Shown piece after piece: positions 35,544 to 42,159 of a stretch of DNA of 42,159 nucleotides. Both the position numbers and the translations under genes were made by a program. Position 1 is the stretch's first letter, and each line of letters starts with the position of its first letter. The notes under the pieces were generated by a model that saw only the letters and a program-made list of their open reading frames with translations, made no database searches and was not told the origin of the DNA. This stretch comes from Leptospirales bacterium (GTDB taxonomy: Bacteria; Spirochaetota; Leptospiria; Leptospirales; Leptonemataceae): NCBI GenBank assembly GCA_019694685.1, contig JAIBBM010000037.1:1-42159 (forward strand), given 5' to 3'.

Positions 35544-37052
35544 ATGAAGGGCAAGACCCTCGGGTTCCTGCGGCTCACTGGAATACTTCTGAGAAGCGCT
35601 CCTTTCGCGCTCGACGTCGTGATGGAAAAATCACGGCAAAACCCCCGGCCCGGATTCATTCAGGCATGCCTGCGAAGCATGGACGGGCTTTTTCGCGCGC
35701 TTTTCCCTGATGCGAGCGCCGCCAGACCTCATCGCCTTTTGCGCCTTCTCATTCAGCTGGGACCAACTTTCATCAAGATAGGCCAGGCAATGGCCAACCG
35801 CCCGGACCTGGTTCCTCTTTCATATATGCACGAACTGGAAAGTCTCCAGGACCGCGTGCCGCCTTTCGCAACCTGGCGCGCAAAGCGCATTCTAAGAAAA
35901 GAACTGAAACGAAAAGGAAAGACACTGAGCGTTTTCACAGTTTTTCCAAAAACATCGATCGCAGCCGGAAGCCTGGGCCAGGTCTACGAATGCTTTCTAG
36001 ACGATGGAACCCGGGTTGCAGTGAAAATCCAGAGACCGGGAATAGATAAAAAAATCGCGCGGGACATTGAAGCACTGAGAATACTTGCACGTTATGCGGC
36101 ATCTCACACCGGGATCGGTATGGGAGTAAACTGGGACGACGTTGTAGAAGAATTCGCGGACACAATCAGAATGGAACTGGACTTCGGTCGCGAAATGGAA
36201 AACGCAGAAAAATTCCGCGATAACTTCAAAGCCTGGAAAGACATTTACGTTCCAATTTTCTACCCGGAGTACTGTACAAAGAAAGTGCTCGTGATGGAGT
36301 TCATAGACGGACTTAAACTCAACGATCTTCCTGCATTGAGTGCAGCAGACAAAGATCCCATGGACGGTGTGCGCATCGTCACGAGGTCGTACCTCAAACA
36401 GTTGATCCAGGATGGCTTCTTTCATGCGGACCCGCATCCTGGGAATTTACGCCTCCTCGAAGATGGGAGAGTGGCATTCTTCGATTTTGGAATGGCAGGA
36501 AGCATAGACGACGAACAGAAGTCGATGGTGCTGGATCTGCTCATTCATGTGGCAGAACAGGACATCCATGCAATCGTGCAAGACCTGGCCAATCTGGGCT
36601 TTCTTCGCACTGGCCACGACTTCAGCGCTTTTCAACCCGCGATTGAAGAAGTATTCCGTCACTACCTGGGTGAAACAGAGCGCGACAGAATTCAGATTCA
36701 CGAAATCGTTTACGCCATGTCAGAAATCGTCTATCGTTATCCTTTCACCATTCCAACGCGATTCACCTACATCCTGCGAGCGCTCCTTACCCTGGAAGGA
36801 ATCGGACTGTCCATTACCCCTGCTTTCAGTTTCTTTCGCTTCGCACGAGCTTATGCACTGGATTATTTCTTCTTATCTCAAATGGGAATTCTCGCCAAAA
36901 AGCTGTTGCGTGGTCTGATCGGATCAGCGGACCTCAAGGATGGCTGGGACAAAACAAAGAAATTTTCGCGAATGCTCTGGAACTATGTGACCAATAAGAA
37001 TGTACTGAACCTTCACCTCGAAGGCCCAGAAGATCCCTCGGAGAAACAATGA
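35544..37052 (+). CDS. UbiB/AarF (ABC1) family atypical kinase
   Basis: A 502-residue UbiB-family protein. Seen: the KxGQ motif (FIKIGQAMANRPDLVP, about 74-90), the Ala-rich nucleotide loop in SIAAGSLGQVY, the invariant Lys in VAVKIQRPG, HADPHPGN and FFDFGMAG (the DFG). In proteobacteria and eukaryotes these ATPases help quinone synthesis, and the adjacent UbiA gene (4-base overlap) agrees with a role in menaquinone or prenyl-lipid handling. The C-terminal part may hold membrane helices (about 400-450). Confidence 0.9.
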   Translation: MKGKTLGFLRLTGILLRSAPFALDVVMEKSRQNPRPGFIQACLRSMDGLFRALFPDASAARPHRLLRLLIQLGPTFIKIGQAMANRPDLVPLSYMHELESLQDRVPPFATWRAKRILRKELKRKGKTLSVFTVFPKTSIAAGSLGQVYECFLDDGTRVAVKIQRPGIDKKIARDIEALRILARYAASHTGIGMGVNWDDVVEEFADTIRMELDFGREMENAEKFRDNFKAWKDIYVPIFYPEYCTKKVLVMEFIDGLKLNDLPALSAADKDPMDGVRIVTRSYLKQLIQDGFFHADPHPGNLRLLEDGRVAFFDFGMAGSIDDEQKSMVLDLLIHVAEQDIHAIVQDLANLGFLRTGHDFSAFQPAIEEVFRHYLGETERDRIQIHEIVYAMSEIVYRYPFTIPTRFTYILRALLTLEGIGLSITPAFSFFRFARAYALDYFFLSQMGILAKKLLRGLIGSADLKDGWDKTKKFSRMLWNYVTNKNVLNLHLEGPEDPSEKQ

Positions 37053-37945
37053 ACGGAATCGCCACATATCTAAGAATGATCAAGTTCTCGCATACGATCT
37101 TCGCGCTTCCTTTCGCGGGCATTGCATTCATTCAGGCACTGCCCGCCTCACAGTTGATCTCAAACGGCGTGCCGGGGTTTGCTTTTTACAGGATGCTCGT
37201 GCTGGTGATTGTCTGCATGGTGAGCCTGCGCAGCGCGGCCATGGGATTTAACCGCCTTGCAGATCGCAACATTGACGCGGTGAATCCCAGGACCAGGATG
37301 CGCGAGATTCCATCCGGAGCACTCAGTGTGTCCGCGGTTCGATCCTTTGTTATAATTTCTTTAGTATTGTTCGTGGTGGCTGCTTTTGCCATCTCAACTA
37401 CCTGCGGACTTCTGTCCCCCATCGCCGCAGGCCTGGTACTGGGCTACTCCTACACAAAGCGCTTCACCTGGCTCTGTCACTTTGTACTGGGCACGGCCAT
37501 AGGCCAGGCGCCGGCCGCCACTGCACTTGCCATGACAGGAAGCATTCCGCTGTCTGCTCTTGCATGGAGCGGCGGCCTTGCTCTTTACATTGGAGGGTTT
37601 GACATTCTCTACGCCTGCCAGGATGCAGAGTTTGACAGATCACAAAAACTGCATTCCATTCCATCTAGATTTGGAATTCCAACCGCACTCTGGATTGCTC
37701 GCATCTCACACATACTTGCTCTCTGTCTTTTTGCATTTGCGGCGATTTCTTCACAAACGGGCCTTGTCTTTTTTGCTTTCCTCTTTTGCACTGGCATCCT
37801 ATTCTTAGTAGAGCACGCACTCGTGCGCCCAAACAGGCTGGAGAAGATCCCAATTGCATTTTTCAATGTCAACGCTTCCATCAGCACGGTGCTCTTCGCG
37901 GGTTTGCTGGTAGATCTATGGATTCGCATCCCGTTTTTCCATTGA
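37049..37945 (+). CDS. UbiA-type prenyltransferase, probably MqnP of menaquinone synthesis
   Basis: A 298-residue integral membrane prenyltransferase with about 8-9 helices. The two Asp motifs are FNRLADRNIDAVNPRT (67-82) and DILYACQDAEFDRS (185-198). In bacteria with the futalosine pathway this enzyme attaches the polyprenyl chain to 1,4-dihydroxy-6-naphthoate; presence of mqnA and ubiX in the window supports this over a haem or 4-hydroxybenzoate substrate. It follows the UbiB gene with a 4-base overlap, and the LON gene starts inside its last 28 bases. Confidence 0.87.
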   Translation: MNGIATYLRMIKFSHTIFALPFAGIAFIQALPASQLISNGVPGFAFYRMLVLVIVCMVSLRSAAMGFNRLADRNIDAVNPRTRMREIPSGALSVSAVRSFVIISLVLFVVAAFAISTTCGLLSPIAAGLVLGYSYTKRFTWLCHFVLGTAIGQAPAATALAMTGSIPLSALAWSGGLALYIGGFDILYACQDAEFDRSQKLHSIPSRFGIPTALWIARISHILALCLFAFAAISSQTGLVFFAFLFCTGILFLVEHALVRPNRLEKIPIAFFNVNASISTVLFAGLLVDLWIRIPFFH

Positions 37946-38544
37946 GTACGGTCCTCTTCCCAGGGTTGCCACTTCCACTTCACATTTTTGAACCGCGCTA
38001 CCAGCTGATGATTCAGAGAGTGATTTCTCGCAAGGAACCATTCATTGTTGCACTCATCAAAAGCGGACAGGAAGCTTTAGGCGACGTTGCAGAACCGTAC
38101 GAAATTGGAACCACTGCTTCCATCAAGCAGGTGGAAAACCTGGAGAATGGCAGAATGAATCTTCTGGCCATAGGTGTGGATCGAGTGAAGATTCATTCTA
38201 CTTCGCGCGCTTTGCCCTACCTGGAAGGAGAAATGGAAGTCATGGAGTATCCTAACGAAGATCTTTCTCAGTGCGCGGGTTCTCTTCGCACCGTAGTTCA
38301 GGGATTCCTGTCTCTCGTGGCCCAGTCCAGAAAGATCCCGCGCATAGAGCTGCCGGAGGATCCTCGTGAATTGATTTTCCTCTGCGCCACCATACTACCC
38401 GTATCCGGTCCGGTTCGCCAGGCATTCCTCGAAACGCCAAAACTTTCCTTGCTCTCGCAGGATTTGCAGGCGCGCTACGCCAGACAAATTGCATTGCTCA
38501 AAGCAGTCATCGACGGAAAAAGCGATGAGGCATATCTGAATTGA
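37918..38544 (+). CDS. LON substrate-binding domain protein (Lon N-terminal-like)
   Basis: A 208-residue protein of the LON/PUA-like domain family, without the ATPase or protease of Lon. Seen: VFPLSTVLFPGLPLPLHIFEPRY (about 6-28) and EIGTTASIKQVENLENGRMNLLAIGVDRVKI, with a helical C-terminal half. The start ATG at 37918 fits the domain start; the frame is open to 37786 but that part only repeats the ubiA gene out of frame. Stop and UbiX start overlap (TTGA). Function is unknown; such proteins are conserved across bacteria. Confidence 0.87.
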   Translation: MDSHPVFPLSTVLFPGLPLPLHIFEPRYQLMIQRVISRKEPFIVALIKSGQEALGDVAEPYEIGTTASIKQVENLENGRMNLLAIGVDRVKIHSTSRALPYLEGEMEVMEYPNEDLSQCAGSLRTVVQGFLSLVAQSRKIPRIELPEDPRELIFLCATILPVSGPVRQAFLETPKLSLLSQDLQARYARQIALLKAVIDGKSDEAYLN

Positions 38545-39164
38545 GCCAGAGAGAATACAAATTCGTCATTGCAGCGAGCGGAGCAAGCGGTGCCATCTAC
38601 GGCAGAGAACTTCTCCGAGCCATCGCGAGCTCTGTGCCAGGAGAAAGCTCTCTCATAGTCAGCGCAGCCGCACTTCGCGTCTACAATCAGGAACTGAAGG
38701 GCACTCTTCGCACGCCCGAGGAATACCTGGATGCAAACCTCAATGGGATAGCCTCGGACAAACGAGTTCACTCTTTTCGCATTCTAGATCACGCGGACAT
38801 TGGCGCAAAAGCTGCGAGCGGTTCTACTCCATCAGACGGCATGATCATCTGTCCCTGTTCCATGAAGACTCTGGCCGGAATTGCGCACGGATACACTTCA
38901 AATCTGATTGAACGCGCCGCAGATGTATGCCTCAAAGAACGCAGACGCCTGGTTGTCGTTCCGCGCGAGACGCCTTACAGCCTGATTCATCTGCGCAATA
39001 TGACACAGCTCACTGAGGCAGGCGGGATTGTTCTTCCAGGAAGCCCGGGTTTTTATCAAAATCCGAGGACGTTAGACGATCTTGGTCGATTCATTGCCGG
39101 CAGGATTCTTTCTCTCTTTGATATCCATCACAGCCTTTACGAAGGATGGGAAGGAGAAGATTGA
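38541..39164 (+). CDS. ubiX: Flavin prenyltransferase (UbiX/MqnM type)
   Basis: A 207-residue UbiX, which makes the prenylated FMN cofactor needed by UbiD-type decarboxylases. Seen: ASGASGAIYGREL (10-22), SDGMIICPCSMKTLAGIAHG (about 93-112), and VVPRETPYSLIHLRNM. It starts with TTG overlapping the LON stop (TTGA). Next to a UbiA-type enzyme in a futalosine organism it probably serves the decarboxylation step that completes the naphthoquinone ring. The matching UbiD gene is not in the window. Confidence 0.92.
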   Translation: MSQREYKFVIAASGASGAIYGRELLRAIASSVPGESSLIVSAAALRVYNQELKGTLRTPEEYLDANLNGIASDKRVHSFRILDHADIGAKAASGSTPSDGMIICPCSMKTLAGIAHGYTSNLIERAADVCLKERRRLVVVPRETPYSLIHLRNMTQLTEAGGIVLPGSPGFYQNPRTLDDLGRFIAGRILSLFDIHHSLYEGWEGED

Positions 39165-39165
39165 A

Positions 39166-39840
39166 TCATTGCAGGCCAGCCAGGTAGCCTTTGCGTTCCT
39201 TCTCTGGAAATTTTTCTATCGCGTATCGAAGCATGGTTCTGGGCATCTTCTTGTAACGCTCTGCCAGAAACGCCCTTTCCGCCTGAGGATCCTTGTTTCC
39301 AATTTCGCGCAGCATCCAGCCAACTGCCTTGTGCATCAAATCATGAGTGTCTGAAATCAGAACATCCGCGAGCTCAAACGCAAGAGCAAAGTCCCGATTC
39401 TTAATGAAATAGAAGCAGGAAAGAATCGCAATTCTGCGATCCCAGAGTACTTTAGATTTTGCGAGAGTACGAAGGATAGACCGATCACGATGCTCCAGAT
39501 AAGGACCAACAATGTGATGGGCAGACAAATCCACGAGATCCCAGTTATTGATGTAAGCCCGGTCCCTCATGTAGAGGTCGTAAATGGCCTTCTGCTCTTC
39601 TGGCTTGCGCGGATACTTTAGAACCATTATAATCAGGGCCAGCAGTCTGATTTCATGAAAAGGAGAACGCAAGAGCTTCTGGATCTCAGCTACGGGGAGA
39701 TCGAGAGCAGCGCGTGCCACCATTCTGGTGCGGGGCACTGTGATCCCGAGAAATCGATCTCCGTAACCGTAGTCCCCTTTGCCCGTCTTAAAAAACCTGG
39801 CAAGGTTCTTTGCCTGCTCCTTATTTGCCAGAGACTTCAT
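39166..39840 (-). CDS. AlkD-like DNA alkylation repair glycosylase
   Basis: About 224 residues of HEAT-like helical repeats of the AlkD/DUF class, which removes alkylated purines without base flipping. Seen: YGYGDRFLGITVPRTR near the start, NWDLVDLSAHHIVGPYL (W, D of the active site) and LWDRRIAILSCFYFI. The ATG at 39840 has GAGAGAG upstream and lies 31 bases after the CapA gene stop; the frame is open to a TTG at 39912, which would add a Lys-rich tail of 24 residues and overlap the CapA gene by 41 bases. The gene converges on ubiX with one base between. Confidence 0.85.
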   Translation of the reverse strand: MKSLANKEQAKNLARFFKTGKGDYGYGDRFLGITVPRTRMVARAALDLPVAEIQKLLRSPFHEIRLLALIIMVLKYPRKPEEQKAIYDLYMRDRAYINNWDLVDLSAHHIVGPYLEHRDRSILRTLAKSKVLWDRRIAILSCFYFIKNRDFALAFELADVLISDTHDLMHKAVGWMLREIGNKDPQAERAFLAERYKKMPRTMLRYAIEKFPEKERKGYLAGLQ

Positions 39841-39871
39841 CTCTCTCTCGAGGGAAAGAGCCGTAACCGGT

Positions 39872-40996
39872 CTATTTTTCCGGGTCTTTGACTGCTTTTT
39901 CTGAGTCGCCAAGAATCTTGTCCGTATCTTCCAGGAATTGTTTCATTCTGGCAAGGGAGATCTTGTCCATGCTGGAATCTGCCAGATGTTCGCGAACAGG
40001 TAGAACGTAGAACTTGAGCCTGCCCTTTTCGATGGGTGTGTGAACCCAGACTGGAGTGTAATCAATGCCTCGAATGAGCATTCCTTCTTTTGCCTTCACA
40101 ATCTTGAAATTCAAAATGATTCCGCCATCCACATATCTGCGCTGCATGTTGGAGACGAAATTGCCCAGAGACCAGATTACGAATCTCTCTGCACTCTTTC
40201 CAAATCGATCCGCACTCACGCGCCTTTCGAATGGCTGGAGAGTATGGGGATGTCCTCCCAGAACAATTTGCGCGCCCTCTTGAAAGGCTAGATCTACCCA
40301 TTCCTTCTGATAGGCATTAGGAACAAATTCATACTCTTTGCCAAAGTGGTAACACACAATGATGATGTCCGGTTTTCGCGCGCGCGCCAGTTCAAAGTCT
40401 TTGAGTATGCGGTCTTTCTCGATCACATTGACCACCACACCAGGAGTCACTGCGATCCCATTTGTATCGTAGGTGTAATTGAGGAAAATCATGCGAATTC
40501 CGTTTCGCTCTACTTCAAGAATTCTCATGGATTCATATTCTGCTTTTGTGAATGTGCCTGTCTGCAGGAAACCCATAGACTTCAGGACGTCGATTGTGCG
40601 CACAACTCCAAGCTCGCTTTTATCCATGCTGTGATTGTTTGCAGTCACAAGCAGATCAAAGCCGATTTCTTTCAAAGCTGCGGGAAGTGCGTCGGGCGAA
40701 CCAAACTGAGGATATCCTGAATAGAGCTCTGGCTTACCGGGTAGAGTGAGCTCCAGATTGCCCACCGCCAGGTCCGCTTTAGAAATCTGCTCCTTCACAT
40801 ATGAGAACACTGGCGAGTAATCATACTTTCCGGTGGCCGGATCCATGGCGCTTCTAATCTGGGCCTCATGACCCATGATATCGCCTACTACAGCAAAGGT
40901 GACTTCTGGATCAGGCGAACCAAAGAATGGGAGAGCTCCGCAACCTGCCAGAGCAAAAACAAATACCGCATAACGTGAAAAGAAGAATCGTTTCAC
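39872..40996 (-). CDS. CapA/PgsA-type metallophosphoesterase-like lipoprotein
   Basis: About 374 residues: signal peptide with lipobox FALAGC, then a calcineurin-like metallophosphoesterase-type fold of the CapA/PgsA family linked to poly-gamma-glutamate synthesis. Seen: VVGDIMGHE, DLAVGNLELTLPG, LLVTANNHSMDKSELG, and LGGHPHTLQPFE. No other pgs genes are in the window, so its polymer role is unproved. GTG at 40996 gives the complete signal peptide and follows the upstream stop by four bases; the frame is open to 41029. Confidence 0.88.
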   Translation of the reverse strand: MKRFFFSRYAVFVFALAGCGALPFFGSPDPEVTFAVVGDIMGHEAQIRSAMDPATGKYDYSPVFSYVKEQISKADLAVGNLELTLPGKPELYSGYPQFGSPDALPAALKEIGFDLLVTANNHSMDKSELGVVRTIDVLKSMGFLQTGTFTKAEYESMRILEVERNGIRMIFLNYTYDTNGIAVTPGVVVNVIEKDRILKDFELARARKPDIIIVCYHFGKEYEFVPNAYQKEWVDLAFQEGAQIVLGGHPHTLQPFERRVSADRFGKSAERFVIWSLGNFVSNMQRRYVDGGIILNFKIVKAKEGMLIRGIDYTPVWVHTPIEKGRLKFYVLPVREHLADSSMDKISLARMKQFLEDTDKILGDSEKAVKDPEK

Positions 40997-41000
40997 TGAC

Positions 41001-42077
41001 TCACCATTCACCTGGAGGCTTTGCCACAATGTTGCCGCTTTCTTTCAGACCGGCTTCCAGTGGCGTTTTCTGCACAATGGAAAAACCTTGCGAGAGAGGA
41101 GCGCGCGCCCGTACGATCGTGAGAATGGACTGGTATCTGCGAAACTTCATCCACTCCTGGAGATTTTGCACCGGCTGAATGTTATAGTGGAAAGGCACAT
41201 CGTCAAACTTCTCTCCGGGCGGATATCCAAACTCATACTTTGCACCGGATGTTGCAGTGCGCACTACAAGACTCGACGCATCCACTGGAAGATCCAGGAT
41301 GTTTGATCTGAACGTTTCCGGATAACGGAAATATTCTTCCGCATTGGACATATAGAGCACGCGAATTGGAATTCCAAGTTGCCTCGCTGCTTTTGCAATC
41401 GTGTGCATGCTCTTTGTTCCTGTAAGATCTCCACCGACTGCGATCAGTCTGCCGCGCTGAATCATATCACGAATGTAATTGTATTGAACTGGATCGTTTG
41501 AAAAAGTCTTCAGTCCGAAATTTCTCTCCATCAAAGCAATGTCTGCCAGCCTTTCTGGAACATCATGGCTTCCGCGATGTGCTGTCTTCCAGGCCATTTG
41601 AATGACTGGCCACTCTGGAGTTTTCTCGAACCTCCTTCGCACAATTTCAAAGCTCTCATTCTGGCGTCTGCGATCCCATAGATTCTTGAACTCTGCAAAC
41701 GTGGGGCTGATCTCAATGAAATAGAGATGAATCTTGTTCACCGCAACCACCACTTCGTCGAAGTCCATGAGGTAGGCATATTCGCTCTTAGCCCAGGCAA
41801 TGAATGTAAAATTCTGGTCTGTCCCAACCCCTACATATCCGCCTTTTAGATCGCGGATTTTTGGCTCAAATAGATCAATGCGGCGCTCGTTGGATGCAGG
41901 ATAGTGATCCGCTCGCAAAAAACGATCTTTCGGAAGCTGATCGAGGTCCGTGACTCTAAAAATCTTCTGGAAATCGTCCGAGGAGAAATCCTCCACGGTA
42001 CGCTTCCCCGAAGAAACGCAGGCCATAGGAACAAGAGTGACGGCAATCAGTAGCCGTCTTAATAGAAGAAATGACAA
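41001..42077 (-). CDS. LIC_10091-like conserved spirochaete lipoprotein
   Basis: A 358-residue lipoprotein with signal peptide and lipobox VPMAC. Residues such as IDLFEPKIRDLKGGYVGVGTDQNFTFIAWAKSEYAYLMDFD resemble the Leptospira lipoprotein LIC_10091, whose fold is of the Rossmann/methyltransferase type as I recall. No catalytic role is established. The TTG start at 42077 lies seven bases after GGGAG; there is no good ATG nearby. The CapA gene starts four bases after its stop, so they are cotranscribed. Confidence 0.78.
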   Translation of the reverse strand: MSFLLLRRLLIAVTLVPMACVSSGKRTVEDFSSDDFQKIFRVTDLDQLPKDRFLRADHYPASNERRIDLFEPKIRDLKGGYVGVGTDQNFTFIAWAKSEYAYLMDFDEVVVAVNKIHLYFIEISPTFAEFKNLWDRRRQNESFEIVRRRFEKTPEWPVIQMAWKTAHRGSHDVPERLADIALMERNFGLKTFSNDPVQYNYIRDMIQRGRLIAVGGDLTGTKSMHTIAKAARQLGIPIRVLYMSNAEEYFRYPETFRSNILDLPVDASSLVVRTATSGAKYEFGYPPGEKFDDVPFHYNIQPVQNLQEWMKFRRYQSILTIVRARAPLSQGFSIVQKTPLEAGLKESGNIVAKPPGEW

Positions 42078-42159
42078 AATCGATCTCCCTGTGAGTGTGC
42101 GTCAGAAATTCCAGGATGCTGAAGGAAGACCAGAAAAAACAAATCCGCTCTGTCTGCCG
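42078..42159. other. Right end of the window, nothing further recognised
   Basis: The final 82 bases hold the ribosome-binding site of the last gene and a stretch with no convincing open frame or structure. An upstream promoter or another gene may lie just outside. Confidence 0.4.

Noticed and set aside
37786..37917. An extended N-terminus of the LON protein
   Set aside because: It lies inside the ubiA gene out of frame; the LON domain starts just after the ATG at 37918.

Overview
The window is a compact stretch of about 50% GC from a Gram-negative-type bacterium. It best fits a spirochaete of the order Leptospirales. The support is circumstantial: many lipoproteins with loose lipoboxes, a protein resembling the Leptospira LIC_10091 lipoprotein family at the right end, an outer-membrane TonB receptor, and futalosine-type menaquinone genes mixed with alpha-2-macroglobulin/PbpC. 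No rRNA, tRNA, CRISPR array, IS element or phage gene was seen. Almost all the DNA is coding, genes often overlap by 4 bases, and GTG/TTG starts are frequent.

Layout. 1-3 kb: a truncated exported protein, a truncated haemoglobin, a small lipoprotein and a GT4 glycosyltransferase. 3-5.1 kb: a nitrogen module (sigma-54 promoter, ammonium transporter, PII protein, terminator). 5.1-8.2 kb: a tRNA-guanine transglycosylase fused to an MnmC-like methyltransferase, and a divergent CrtC/AttH-like protein. 8.2-12.4 kb: a cobalamin-riboswitch-controlled operon of BtuB-like receptor, propeller-like surface lipoprotein and exported metallopeptidase. 12.4-15.1 kb: an MBOAT/SGNH acyl-transfer pair. 15.2-23.4 kb: a CHAD protein (+), then a long minus-strand run that includes lipoproteins, a degenerate PP2C, an EamA-type small transporter, a zinc alcohol dehydrogenase, a GT-C membrane enzyme, a SirB1-like protein, a polyprenyl diphosphate synthase and a HipA-like kinase/DUF3037 pair. 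23.5-25.4 kb: mqnA and two lipoproteins. 25.6-27.2 kb: an ankyrin membrane protein and a TetR regulator behind two matching palindromic operators. 27.2-39.2 kb: a plus-strand run of alpha-2-macroglobulin, pbpC, UbiB/AarF kinase, UbiA-type prenyltransferase, a LON-domain protein and ubiX. 39.2-42.1 kb: an AlkD-like glycosylase, a CapA-like lipoprotein and the LIC_10091-like lipoprotein.

How the genes work together. Polyprenyl diphosphate synthase, MqnA, the UbiA-type enzyme, UbiX and perhaps the UbiB kinase form scattered parts of menaquinone synthesis. Amt and PII form an ammonium uptake and sensing pair. BtuB and its lipoprotein form a vitamin B12 uptake system that could parallel BtuB-BtuG of Bacteroides. 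A2M and PbpC form the familiar periplasmic defence and repair pair.

The strongest candidates for something undescribed are the riboswitch-controlled BtuB/propeller/peptidase operon, two genes whose best start is CTG behind a strong Shine-Dalgarno, a PII protein lacking the uridylylated tyrosine, and the ankyrin-TetR autoregulated pair. All functions are inferred by reading motifs; no database search was run.
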